The translations under genes and the position numbers were made by a program. Shown piece by piece: positions 15,755-24,082 of a DNA stretch of 32,844 nt. Numbering within the stretch: the first letter of the stretch is position 1; every line of letters begins with the position of its first letter. The stretch spans positions 1 through 32,844 of the forward strand of contig JAFGPY010000356.1 of the NCBI GenBank assembly GCA_016935955.1. The letters are read 5' to 3'. The DNA comes from Planctomycetota bacterium. Its GTDB lineage: Bacteria; Planctomycetota; Phycisphaerae; FEN-1346; JAACEH01. The notes under the pieces were generated by a model. That model was given only the letters and a program-made list of their open reading frames with translations. It made no database searches and had not been told where the DNA came from.

Positions 15755-15887
15755 CGGCTTTTCCAATCTATCGAGCCGGAGCGTCTGAAGAGACACGTCC
15801 TCCCCCTGTTGCCCCATCCCGCCATGAGTGGCGCAAGACAGTAGATCGCACAACATTTTCTCGACGGATTCCCAGCTCCCGCGCGTC

Positions 15888-15893
15888 TATAGT
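15888..15893 (+). promoter_or_regulatory. Possible -10 element before ECF sigma gene
   Basis: TATAGT lies 57 bases before the sigma factor start. No good -35 box was found 16-18 bases upstream, so this is weak. An autoregulated ECF promoter with its own sequence is equally possible. Confidence 0.22.
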
Positions 15894-15950
15894 AGTGACT
15901 CCGTACGGAACGATGTGTGCCGAGTGCACCGAGGTAGAGGACGCGAGCGC

Positions 15951-16520
15951 ATGGGCAGCCCCCTCAGTCGGGAAGAGGTCTTCGACCGTCATTTTGACGA
16001 CGTCTACGTCTACGTGGCCTACCTCGTGGCTCCGGACCGCGAGGCGGCGCGCGACATCACGCAAGACGTGTTTCTGGCGGCCATGGCGGCGCTGGAGACG
16101 TTCCGCGGCGACAGTTCCGTGCTGTCGTGGCTGCGCAGCATCGCCCGCAACCGGGTGGCCAGCCACTTCAGAAGCGCCGCGACGCAACGCAGGGAATCGA
16201 CTCTGTCGACGGAAGCACTTGCAGAAATCGCGACCGCAGAGCCCGACGTCGCCGCGAGTGAAAAAGAGGAACGGGTGGTGCGGATTTCGCAGGTGATACG
16301 TTCCCTGCCGCAGACGTACTGCGAACTGCTGGAGCAGAAGTATCTGGATGGCGCTACCGTCCGGACGATGGCCAAACAGCGCAAGCAGAGCGAAGAGGCG
16401 ATCGAGTCGGCTTTGGCTCGTGCCCGCGGCGCGTTCCGGACGGTGTGGCGACAGAAGTACGGCCAGGATCTGCAGGGCCGTCCTGACACCGAGAGGAGTT
16501 CACTCCATGAAGGCCCCTAA
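15951..16520 (+). CDS. ECF-type RNA polymerase sigma factor
   Basis: A 189-residue sigma-70 family protein with only regions 2 and 4. Region 2 shows DITQDVFLAAMAALETF and the following WLRSIARNRVASHFR. Region 4 shows LPQTYCELLEQKYLDGATV followed by the helix-turn-helix MAKQRKQSEEAIESALARAR. ATG 15951 is preceded by GAGGTAGAGG at 15931-15940. An upstream in-frame ATG at 15828 would add 41 residues with no family resemblance. The gene overlaps the next one, encoding a membrane-anchored HEAT-repeat protein, by 14 bases, which suggests that protein is its regulator. Confidence 0.9.
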   Translation: MGSPLSREEVFDRHFDDVYVYVAYLVAPDREAARDITQDVFLAAMAALETFRGDSSVLSWLRSIARNRVASHFRSAATQRRESTLSTEALAEIATAEPDVAASEKEERVVRISQVIRSLPQTYCELLEQKYLDGATVRTMAKQRKQSEEAIESALARARGAFRTVWRQKYGQDLQGRPDTERSSLHEGP

Positions 16521-18330
16521 CCGTGAGGATCAACTGTTTACAACCATGTTCGCCGACGCGAGACAGACGCTGACACCGCCCGCCGGCCTCAAAGAGACGA
16601 TCAGGGCGAAGGTAATGCCCGAGACGCAGCAGGACCAGGTACAGCCGGTGACACCGGCACAAACGAGCCCGAAGCGACGGGCCGCGCGACTGCGGTGGCT
16701 CAGTGCAGCGGCCGCAATGGTGCTGGTTGGTGCGGGCGTTGCACTGTACTTCGCCTACATCGCCCAACACGGCGTGCCGGCCGAGCAGGACGGCGGAAAC
16801 GATGGGGATACGGCCCAGGCAGTTACGAAGTCGCCAAAGAGCACTGCCGTTGTTCATGGTGGCACGGTCGAGTCGTTCGGCTTCCCGCGAACGTTAAGCC
16901 TCGGAGAACTGATGACCGCGGAGGCAACCAGAGTCGGGGCCATGGCGCCATTCATCTATAAGCTGCGCATCGTCGGCACCATCGAAGACGACGCTCCCCG
17001 CCACCGCGTCTCGGGCTACGAAGCGGAAGTGCTCCGCGTCTTCAAGGGCGACATTGCGACCGAAGGACAGCAGGTTGTCCTCACCTATCCACCGCCCAGG
17101 CGGGATGCTCAGGGCTTCAGTTCCTGGCGTTCGTTTCTCGACACCACGTTCTTGAAGCTCGACGATCTGAAGACGGGCGAGGTCGCGATGATTATCGCAC
17201 TGACGCCGTCCGACCCACCGGTGGACGACATCGGTCGTCCTGTCCTGATGCACGCCTTCCGAAATGGGATTCAGGGCACGCGCGTCGGGCTCAGGAACGT
17301 CTACGCCGCTTCGGCGAGTGCCGCTGCAGATCCGTTGTACGGTCTGCGTCTGGAGCTTCTGGCCGCACTCGAAGATCGCTCCGCCGTGGTCCGCCGCAGC
17401 GCGATTGGTGCGCTCAGGTTGTGGTGCGGCGACCTCCTAAGGGATGCGGGCCATGAGCCGCCCACCGAACTTTGGACCGATCCGGTCACGCGCGAGGCCT
17501 TGCTGCGTGCGGCCGCGGACGCCGACTGGCGGGTTCGCTGGTCGGCCGTATGGGCCATTGCCGAACACGGCGGCCAGGACGAGGCCGTCATCGACGTGTT
17601 GAGGCACGCGCTCTTCGACAGCAACTGGATGGTGCGACAGCCGGCCCGCTTCTGGTTGGGCAAGTTCGGCATGCAGGATTTGGCGGGGCCGGCCGGAGAG
17701 GCGCAGGACTGCCCGCTGGACGAATGGCTCAGCGGCCTGCATACGGAGGTGTTCATGGACAAATGCGACGTGCTTCTCCGCCGGCTCACCGGTCACCCGC
17801 AGGGAGAGATTCGCCTCCAGGCCGCATGGCTGCTGGGTGAAGGAGGCTATGTCGAAGCTGTGCCGTCCCTGATGACTGCGTTGCAGGATGAGCACGTCGA
17901 GGTTCGCCGCGGTGCGGCCCATTCCCTCGGCGTGCTGGGCAAATCGGAAGCGGCGGACGCCCTGGCGGCAAGCATGGACGACCAGGACGGTCGCGTGCGG
18001 GTCATGGCCGCATGGGCACTGGCCAAACTCGGCGACGCGCGCGGCGTTGAGCGGCTGACCTTGCTGCTCAAGGATTCGGAGGTGCGATCGGCCGTGCAGG
18101 CCGCCGAGATGCTGGGCGTTCTGGGCGACGAAGATTCGGCGGGAGCATTGCTGGAGGCGCTGGGTGACGACCGCGCTGCGGTCAGCGGCGCGGCCGTGAT
18201 GGCCCTGCGACCCTTTCTGAAAGGACCGCAGGGTGACGTGATTCGGGGTGCCATGAGGCAACTCGAAGGCAGCAGCAAGTCGCCGTACGTGCGTGAGGCG
18301 GTCGCCGCGGTGCTGGAGCAAGACGAATAG
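16507..18330 (+). CDS. Membrane-anchored HEAT-repeat protein, candidate anti-sigma factor
   Basis: A 607-residue protein. The N-terminal ~60 residues are probably cytoplasmic (DQLFTTMFADARQTLTPPAGLKETIRAKV region), followed by RRAARLR and one membrane helix at about 63-86. The rest should be outside the cytoplasmic membrane: an unassigned domain at about 115-275, then HEAT/PBS-lyase-like repeats at about 278-600 (for example RLQAAWLLGEGGYVEAVPSL, VRRGAAHSLGVLGKSEAADA, VRVMAAWALAKLGD). The topology and the 14-base overlap with the upstream sigma gene fit a transmembrane anti-sigma factor with a sensory or scaffolding outer domain. No zinc-binding anti-sigma motif (HxxxCxxC) is present. GAGGAG at 16492-16497 supports ATG 16507. 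Anti-sigma function is inference from position. Confidence 0.8.
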   Translation: MKAPNREDQLFTTMFADARQTLTPPAGLKETIRAKVMPETQQDQVQPVTPAQTSPKRRAARLRWLSAAAAMVLVGAGVALYFAYIAQHGVPAEQDGGNDGDTAQAVTKSPKSTAVVHGGTVESFGFPRTLSLGELMTAEATRVGAMAPFIYKLRIVGTIEDDAPRHRVSGYEAEVLRVFKGDIATEGQQVVLTYPPPRRDAQGFSSWRSFLDTTFLKLDDLKTGEVAMIIALTPSDPPVDDIGRPVLMHAFRNGIQGTRVGLRNVYAASASAAADPLYGLRLELLAALEDRSAVVRRSAIGALRLWCGDLLRDAGHEPPTELWTDPVTREALLRAAADADWRVRWSAVWAIAEHGGQDEAVIDVLRHALFDSNWMVRQPARFWLGKFGMQDLAGPAGEAQDCPLDEWLSGLHTEVFMDKCDVLLRRLTGHPQGEIRLQAAWLLGEGGYVEAVPSLMTALQDEHVEVRRGAAHSLGVLGKSEAADALAASMDDQDGRVRVMAAWALAKLGDARGVERLTLLLKDSEVRSAVQAAEMLGVLGDEDSAGALLEALGDDRAAVSGAAVMALRPFLKGPQGDVIRGAMRQLEGSSKSPYVREAVAAVLEQDE

Positions 18331-18409
18331 CACAGCGACACGGTGCCGGGGGCGGGCCTTGCAGTACGTGCGAGATCCGCTCCCGGTGTCACAACTGGCG
18401 CAGGGCGAG

Positions 18410-19807
18410 TCAGACGAGCGTCCGCAGCGCCTTGCGGTAGGTGCTTTCAAGGGCGCGGGCCTGATCGTCCGGCAGGTGGAAGTCACAGGCGGCGATCAAC
18501 CCTTTGCAGCGATCCCAGGCCTCGGCCAGAATCGTCGGGCTGCCGAGTTGTCGCCAGTGGCCGACATTGTAGTGGTGGAACAAGTCGGGCATCAGGCAGT
18601 TCTGGCGATAGCCCCGCACAGTGGACTCTTCGCCGACATAGTTGCCTTCCGCGATTCCGGCCTGCACCTCGGCCATCAGATCGTCGGTCTGGGCCAGCGG
18701 GTCGAATCCGTGAACGATGCGCTCGACGTGCTGGAGAATGGCCTGGTCGATAATCAGTTGCTGCGGGCTGAAGACCTCGTCGACCGCCAGTTGCCCCCCG
18801 CCGCGAAATCGCCGCCGGCCAATCAGGGCCTGGAACAAGGCGTTGGCCGTCTTCTCGGCGGCCGCCTGGGCGTCGGGCATGCGAGCGATCGAATGCATGG
18901 CGCCGAAGTAGTTCGGCACGCCGTTGATGTATTCGCCCAACTGCCGGTCCATGGCCGCAAAGAGACCCTCCTCGGCCGATCCGAAGCCGATCGTCAGGTA
19001 CTGGAAATCGAACGGCAGGAACCCGCCGCCGTACCCCCCACCGCTGGTGCCCAGGCGTTCGCACGTCATGCTGAGGGACAGCCGTTCGGCCACGACCGTC
19101 GCAACGGCTGCACGCAGGTTGAATGGCACCGTCGAGCCCACCGCGGGAATCGAACCGACCAGGATCACCCGGACGTCGTCGCGGCCCATGAATTTCAGGG
19201 CTGAGGCCAGACCGTGATCGTTGAATCGCAGCGGGCTGATGCCGATCTGCTCGTCGAGCAGGTAGGTGCGGCCGACGGCCTGGTGCATCTCGATCAGGAA
19301 CTCGATCTCGGTGGGGTCCATGACGCTCATGAAGCCGCCGAGGGCCCGCGAGTTGCTCAGGGCGATGTACTCGCTGGTCAGCGTCGCGTACCGCGGATTG
19401 ACGTCCGACGGGACCAGCGGAATCGACCAGTCGTGGCCGCCGAAGGCGTCCATCAGTCGCGTCATCAACACGGCGTCCTCGGTCGTCGGTGGACGGACTT
19501 CGCCCGTCTCGGGATCGGCGTAGTTCAGCCCGCTCCAGGCCGCCAGCAGTTCAAACGGCGGCGGAGGAGCGGACGCCTTCGGCGCCAGGCGTCGGCGGAT
19601 CGCGGCCACGTGCTCGCGCATCGCATCCGGCTCGAACTTCAGGCGACCGCCTTCCCACGTCACGCCGGGCTCGGCCGTGACCCGCTCCACGGTCTGGGGT
19701 TCGCTGCAGGCCACGCCGATCTGCTTTAGAATCCGCAGGCCGTCGGTCAGAATAGACTCCATGTCCGCGTCGCTGTACGGACGGCTCAACTGGGGACGGT
19801 ACTCCAT
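18410..19807 (-). CDS. MttB-superfamily (non-pyrrolysine) methyltransferase
   Basis: A 465-residue trimethylamine methyltransferase (MttB)-family protein. Family features include the N-terminal ILTDGLRILKQIGV, the barrel segment SIPAVGSTVPFNLRAAVATV (219-238), and the C-terminal GGGQLAVDEVFSPQQLIID (336-354). The frame has no internal TAG, so it is not a pyrrolysine-dependent trimethylamine enzyme. Non-Pyl members act on quaternary amines such as glycine betaine, proline betaine or carnitine, passing the methyl group to a corrinoid protein. No corrinoid protein, MtbA-like or activation gene lies beside it. The start is ATG at 19807, preceded by AAGGAGA; upstream in-frame extension would cross the promoter. 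A divergent AraC regulator starts 149 bases away. The gene converges on the HEAT-repeat gene with a 79-base gap. Confidence 0.88.
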   Translation of the reverse strand: MEYRPQLSRPYSDADMESILTDGLRILKQIGVACSEPQTVERVTAEPGVTWEGGRLKFEPDAMREHVAAIRRRLAPKASAPPPPFELLAAWSGLNYADPETGEVRPPTTEDAVLMTRLMDAFGGHDWSIPLVPSDVNPRYATLTSEYIALSNSRALGGFMSVMDPTEIEFLIEMHQAVGRTYLLDEQIGISPLRFNDHGLASALKFMGRDDVRVILVGSIPAVGSTVPFNLRAAVATVVAERLSLSMTCERLGTSGGGYGGGFLPFDFQYLTIGFGSAEEGLFAAMDRQLGEYINGVPNYFGAMHSIARMPDAQAAAEKTANALFQALIGRRRFRGGGQLAVDEVFSPQQLIIDQAILQHVERIVHGFDPLAQTDDLMAEVQAGIAEGNYVGEESTVRGYRQNCLMPDLFHHYNVGHWRQLGSPTILAEAWDRCKGLIAACDFHLPDDQARALESTYRKALRTLV

Positions 19808-19904
19808 GACGGTCTCCTTCTCATCAAGCGAAAGGCCGGCCCGCGTTCGTCTCCGGCGCGACATGACATGCGCCCGCGTCGCGACGCCGATCCTATGAGG
19901 AGGA

Positions 19905-19933
19905 AGTATACTGCCTCTTGCACCGGCCGTCAT
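19905..19933 (-). promoter_or_regulatory. Putative promoter of the MttB-family gene, palindromic -10
   Basis: On the minus strand, ATGACG (plus-strand bases 19928-19933) is followed by a 17-base spacer and TATACT (bases 19905-19910). Bases 19905-19912 read AGTATACT on both strands, so the same element could serve as a -10 for the divergent AraC gene, although no good -35 exists in that direction. The site lies between the two divergent genes, where an AraC-type regulator would be expected to act. Confidence 0.38.
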
Positions 19934-19955
19934 TTTGTGTAACGTGTGTCTTATT

Positions 19956-20792
19956 ATGGGAAAGAAATGGCAACTTCCCCCTGCCCGCGGCGGGCTTCTC
20001 GCCGATTCGGTGCGCCTGTTGCGGCACAAGGGCTACCGTCCGCGTTACCGGTACCGCGACGAGGGGCACCGCGGCCACGAGTTGTTCTACGTGGACTTCG
20101 GCAGCATGTCGCTGACCAACGACAAGCGAACGTTCGTGCTGGAGACGGGCGACTGCATCATCATTCCGGCCCGCATGTTCCACAGCATCGGCAGCCGCGG
20201 GGACCGGCCGTTCGACTCGCTGCACCTGGTCTACACGGGGTCGGCGCCGCGGAAGCTCACGGCCCGGGTGCTGCACCTGTTGCCGGAAGAGCGGCGTATC
20301 ATGGCGGCCATCAAGCGCGAAGAGGATTTCCGCCTGCCCGAGGGCCACGCCATGGCCGTGGCCAAGCTGAACGAGTTGCTCATTCTGCTTCAGCGGCGTA
20401 CCCATCCCGGCAGCGCGCCGGGCACGTTGCTCGGAGAGAACCGTCTGCGGTATCGCGACCTAGTGGTGCAGAAGGCCCTGGGCTACCTGGAAAGCAACGT
20501 CTCGAAGCTGCTGGACAGCGCCGCCGTGGCCCGCTACTGCGGCGTCAGCCCGTCGCGGCTGCGTGTCGTCCTGAAGAACGTGACCGGTCGGAGCCTGCGG
20601 CAACATCTGCGGGCCATGAGGGTCGAGCTGGCCCGACACCTGCTCCACGGATCCTACACGAACATCGACGCCATCTGCTACCAGGTCGGCTACCAGTCCG
20701 TGCCGCACTTCTGCACGGTGTTCAAGAGCCTGACGGGCATGACGCCCACGGACTTCGCTCGCTCGTTGGGCAGCCCGACGACGAACAGTTGA
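19956..20792 (+). CDS. AraC-family regulator, divergent from MttB-family gene
   Basis: A 278-residue protein. The N-terminal part (about 1-110) resembles a cupin-type sensor (FVLETGDCIIIPARMFHSI). The C-terminal ~100 residues carry the two AraC helix-turn-helix motifs: LLDSAAVARYCGVSPSRLRVVLK and the segment containing IDAICYQVGYQSVPHFCTVFK. The start is ATG 19956 or TTG 19935; neither has a strong Shine-Dalgarno. Divergent placement suggests it controls the methyltransferase gene, perhaps in response to its methylated-amine substrate. That is inference from position. Confidence 0.85.
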   Translation: MGKKWQLPPARGGLLADSVRLLRHKGYRPRYRYRDEGHRGHELFYVDFGSMSLTNDKRTFVLETGDCIIIPARMFHSIGSRGDRPFDSLHLVYTGSAPRKLTARVLHLLPEERRIMAAIKREEDFRLPEGHAMAVAKLNELLILLQRRTHPGSAPGTLLGENRLRYRDLVVQKALGYLESNVSKLLDSAAVARYCGVSPSRLRVVLKNVTGRSLRQHLRAMRVELARHLLHGSYTNIDAICYQVGYQSVPHFCTVFKSLTGMTPTDFARSLGSPTTNS

Positions 20793-20827
20793 CGGCCGTC
20801 GTCCCCTCTCCACCGAACTCTGCGGGT

Positions 20828-20865
20828 GAAAAGAAAACGCGGTGGGCTCCGAAGAACCCACCGCG
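20828..20865 (-). terminator. Intrinsic terminator of the dockerin-like protein gene
   Basis: CGCGGTGGG at 20838-20846 pairs perfectly with CCCACCGCG at 20857-20865. Read on the minus strand, the stem is followed directly by TTTTCTTTT (plus-strand 20829-20837). It lies 27 bases beyond the end of the minus-strand gene at 20892. It can also form on the plus strand for the AraC gene, without a T-run. Confidence 0.8.
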
Positions 20866-20891
20866 CGGCAATCGTTCTTCTCTGAGTCGGC

Positions 20892-23573
20892 TCACGATAT
20901 CGGAAGAGCGTTCAGGATGTTGATCAGCAGCGACAGGTCGCCCGGCTCAGCGCCGCCGTTGGCGTCCAGGTCGAAGGCCCTGCCGAGGAAGCCCGAGGTA
21001 TCAAGGCCGTTCAGCTTGTTGATCAAGGCGCTCATGTCTCCAGGCTCCGCGCCGCCGTTACCGTCGATGTCGCCGAGTCGGCGAACGGTCATGGGGACAT
21101 CGAACGTATCCTCGCCCGCCACGTCTCCGGTCGCCGTCACGCGCAACGTCAGGACGCCCGTGCCTGCAACGCCGTCGCTGCGCAGACCGCCGTAGACATA
21201 CCTGACCAGGGGGTTGCCCTCCGGATCATTCTCGATGGTCACTTCGCCGGAGCCGCTGCCAGCAACCTTCTCGACGGTCACCGTCACGCTTTCATTGCTG
21301 CCCCACTGCTCCACGGCGACCTCCAGCTTCACCGAGTGCCCGCCGTTGGTGAGGATGTGCGGCGTATTCTGGTAGACCCAGTCGACGTCCAGGGCGGCTG
21401 ATATCACGGGGGGCTCGCTCGGCGCGTTCACGGTGATAACCACCGTGTCCTGGCCCGTGGCGCTGTCCTCATCGGCCACGGTCAGAGTGACGGTGTGGAC
21501 GCCGACGCCCAGACTGAACTGGCGAACGGCCACGCCGCTGTCGCCGAGGAAGACCGGACCGTCGTCCCAACGCCAGTCGACCAGGTTACCGTCGGAATCG
21601 AACGACGCGCTGCCGTCAAAGGTCACCAGGGCGAATCCTGTGCCGTCGGCCTGGACCGTCTGGTCGGGCCCCGCGTCGGCCGTCGGCGGCGCGTTGAGGT
21701 GCAGGACGACGGCGTCGCTCCCCGTCGCGCCCTCGTTGTCCGTAACAACCAGGGTGATGCTGTGAACGCCCGTGGGCAGAACGACCAGAGTCATCTCGCC
21801 GGTGGCGATCGGGGTGGCCCCCTCCTTCCAGATGTAACTTGTGATCGTACCGTCGCTGTCGCTGGAACCCCTGCCGTCGAGCAGCGCTACAACCCAGCCG
21901 GTGCGGTCGGTGTCATGAAGCAACTGGTTCGGTCCGGCCTCGGCCACGGGAGCGTGGTTCGGCTCGGGCTCGGCATAGAGAATGTCCAGCTTGGCTCCGC
22001 GATCGTGGTCACCGTAATCCCACTGGTAGACGTAGTGCCAGCCGATAGTGCCGGAGGGTCGGGCTCCCATGCCGCGCAGACCCAGGTGCCTGCCGGGAGC
22101 GTACCCCGAACGATCGATAAACTCCTGGACGATCGACGCGATGTTCGGACTCTCGTACCACTGGCCTTCCAGCCAAGGGCTTTCCTCCATGATCCATGTA
22201 ACGGAATTCGCCGTAACCGGCCAGGTCCACGGCGTGGCCGTGAAGGCCGGACAGTCGTCGTAATCGAAGAGGTTCATCTGAAGGATCGGGCTGTTCTGAA
22301 CGTCGTTGCGGCCGTCGGAACAGGCCGTGACCTTGGCCTCCAGGATGGTGCTGCCCGCGGGGATGTTAACGGCCCAGCGCATCCCCGAGCGGCGAAGGCC
22401 GTAGTTGTAGGGCCACATGAGAACCGAACTGGTCACCGAGTTGCTGGTCTCCGTGAACTGGGTGTCGTCGGTGCTGGCGGCCACCTGGTAGACGACGTGA
22501 ATGCTGCTGGCCTTGGCGATGATCTGGACGTCGTCGCGATCGGTGTTGCCTTCGTCGTCGGTGACGAAGAGGTTGACGGTGTGGGTGCCGTAGGCGAGCG
22601 ACACTTCCGCCGTCTCGCCGGTGGCGATGACCGTGGAGCCTTCCTTCCAGACATAGCTGACGAGTTCGCCGTCCTGGCAGAAGCTCCCGGAGCCGTCCAG
22701 GGTGACGGTGCAGCTTCCGTCGGAGTCGTCATCGACGACGAATTGGTCGTCGCCGGCGTCGGCCCTGAGCGGCAGTTCACAGAACATCTTGTAGAGCACC
22801 AGCAGCATGGCCTTGCCGAGACGTTCGGTGGCGAACGGCGTGTTGGGATGCATGTTGTCGCCGTTTGGATAGTTGAGGTTGAACTCGGGACAGAGGAAGT
22901 CGCCCTGCCAGACGCCTGAGGAGTCCGTACCGAGCATGTTGCCCATGTCGTAGAACGGCTGCGTCCCCACGTAAGCGGCCCGGGTGAGCGCGCCGAACTG
23001 GGCGGAGTCCTGGTTGCTGGCGTGATAGACCGAGTCGATCATGTAACCGGACGTGACATAGATGATCTTCATGTTCGGGAAGTCCTGCCGCCAGCCGTCG
23101 AGCATCGCCTGGTACGTGGGGAAGGTCGCCGCGTCGCAGAAATGGTACTCGACCATCACGGCGTCGAGTTGTTCGTGATAGCGGTTGCGGATGAAGTTGT
23201 CCATCTCCGCCAGTCGCGTGCTATAGGTCGGATTCAGTGTGCACAGATAGTGAACGAAGTCGAAGTTGTCATAGACGTCCGTCGGGATGTCGCCCCCATT
23301 GTTGACGTCGTAGGTCGGGCTGCGGTTGAGCTGGTAAATGGGGTTCGTCGAAGCCAGAGACGAGATGCCGCTCATGATGCACAGACCGAACGAGCGGCTG
23401 CCCAACAGAACGTGCTTGGTGCGGATGATCTCCATGTCGGCCGCCGTGATGCGTTCGAATTCGTGGTCGGCCTCGTAGGCCCCGACGTAGAACGGCGGTC
23501 CGGCCTGAGCCGATCCGGCCGCCGCCAGAACAAGCACCGCCAGGCCCGCAAGGTGAATCCAATGCGTCTTCAT
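20892..23573 (-). CDS. Secreted multidomain protein: SGNH-like, PKD, DNRLRE-like, dockerin-like
   Basis: An 893-residue exported protein. The signal peptide is about 1-24 (LAVLVLAAAGSAQA|GPPF). Residues about 25-270 look like an SGNH/GDSL-type hydrolase: candidate Ser in LLGSRSFG (56-63) and a D239-N-M-H242-P block resembling the family Asp-His motif; this part is the least certain. A PKD domain spans about 270-353, a DNRLRE-like beta-sandwich about 358-535, then PKD domains at about 540-626 and 628-716. A further beta domain runs to about 830. The C-terminus has two dockerin-type calcium loops, DIDGNGGAEPGD (835-846) and DLDANGGAEPGD (868-879). GGAGGAGG precedes the ATG at 23573. It may be a cell-surface or secreted carbohydrate esterase or binding protein. 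No cohesin partner is encoded nearby. Confidence 0.8.
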   Translation of the reverse strand: MKTHWIHLAGLAVLVLAAAGSAQAGPPFYVGAYEADHEFERITAADMEIIRTKHVLLGSRSFGLCIMSGISSLASTNPIYQLNRSPTYDVNNGGDIPTDVYDNFDFVHYLCTLNPTYSTRLAEMDNFIRNRYHEQLDAVMVEYHFCDAATFPTYQAMLDGWRQDFPNMKIIYVTSGYMIDSVYHASNQDSAQFGALTRAAYVGTQPFYDMGNMLGTDSSGVWQGDFLCPEFNLNYPNGDNMHPNTPFATERLGKAMLLVLYKMFCELPLRADAGDDQFVVDDDSDGSCTVTLDGSGSFCQDGELVSYVWKEGSTVIATGETAEVSLAYGTHTVNLFVTDDEGNTDRDDVQIIAKASSIHVVYQVAASTDDTQFTETSNSVTSSVLMWPYNYGLRRSGMRWAVNIPAGSTILEAKVTACSDGRNDVQNSPILQMNLFDYDDCPAFTATPWTWPVTANSVTWIMEESPWLEGQWYESPNIASIVQEFIDRSGYAPGRHLGLRGMGARPSGTIGWHYVYQWDYGDHDRGAKLDILYAEPEPNHAPVAEAGPNQLLHDTDRTGWVVALLDGRGSSDSDGTITSYIWKEGATPIATGEMTLVVLPTGVHSITLVVTDNEGATGSDAVVLHLNAPPTADAGPDQTVQADGTGFALVTFDGSASFDSDGNLVDWRWDDGPVFLGDSGVAVRQFSLGVGVHTVTLTVADEDSATGQDTVVITVNAPSEPPVISAALDVDWVYQNTPHILTNGGHSVKLEVAVEQWGSNESVTVTVEKVAGSGSGEVTIENDPEGNPLVRYVYGGLRSDGVAGTGVLTLRVTATGDVAGEDTFDVPMTVRRLGDIDGNGGAEPGDMSALINKLNGLDTSGFLGRAFDLDANGGAEPGDLSLLINILNALPIS

Positions 23574-23746
23574 CGTCGCCTCCTCCATGATGCATGCGGG
23601 GGAGCGCAGAGCCACGCCCCCTGGGAACCTCTCCTGGCCATGTGTGTTGTGAGTAGAATGCGATGCACAATCCCGGTGGCGCCCCACCGTTTCGCGTGAT
23701 TCTCTCGCGAAGCCAGCCCCGCCCAAAGAGTACAGGACACGCGTTA

Positions 23747-23775
23747 AGTATACATCACATCACCCGAAAAGGCAA
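23747..23775 (-). promoter_or_regulatory. Putative sigma-70 promoter of the secreted dockerin-like gene
   Basis: On the minus strand TTGCCT (bases 23770-23775) is followed by an exact 17-base spacer and TATACT (bases 23747-23752). The surroundings are AT-rich compared with the genes. The start codon lies about 165 bases downstream. Confidence 0.5.
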
Positions 23776-24009
23776 GGACTTAGGTGACCACCCCGCCCCC
23801 TCCCCCGGCCGGCCGACGACGCGGACTATGCCATGAAAAACCCTGATTTCACGCGAGTTCGTCGCCCCCTGGGGGACTGCTGGGTCGGGCAGAGAGCGGG
23901 CCTCGGTCGGCCACACATGACGGCAGGCATGCAGCCCCCTCAGCCAGTATCAGGCGTCGGATTCAGGGCTATCCGGATTTGCCGGTAGGCCGTTCGCAGG
24001 CTCATCCGG

Positions 24010-24015
24010 TATACT
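24010..24015 (+). promoter_or_regulatory. Possible -10 element of recQ
   Basis: TATACT, preceded by G as in three other putative promoters of this window, lies 67 bases before the recQ start. No clear -35 box at normal spacing was found. Confidence 0.28.
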
Positions 24016-24082
24016 GCCCCAACCGTTGGACACTGTCACAGATGGCCATTCCGGCGGCACATGCGGAACGCGAGGAGACAAC

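Larger units (their letters stand above)
23574..24082. other. Divergent intergenic region between dockerin-like gene and recQ
   Basis: These 509 bases hold no convincing gene. They contain a well-spaced minus-strand promoter at 23747-23775 for the secreted protein, leaving a leader of about 165 bases, and a TATACT box at 24010-24015 ahead of recQ. Short open frames into this region are upstream extensions of the two genes. Confidence 0.6.

Noticed and set aside
14758..16296. Plus-strand frame overlapping the aminotransferase and sigma genes
   Set aside because: Arginine/glycine/proline-rich shadow frame; both overlapped genes have clear catalytic or DNA-binding motifs.
18410..19807. Pyrrolysine-containing trimethylamine methyltransferase
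   Set aside because: The full-length family protein is encoded without any in-frame TAG.
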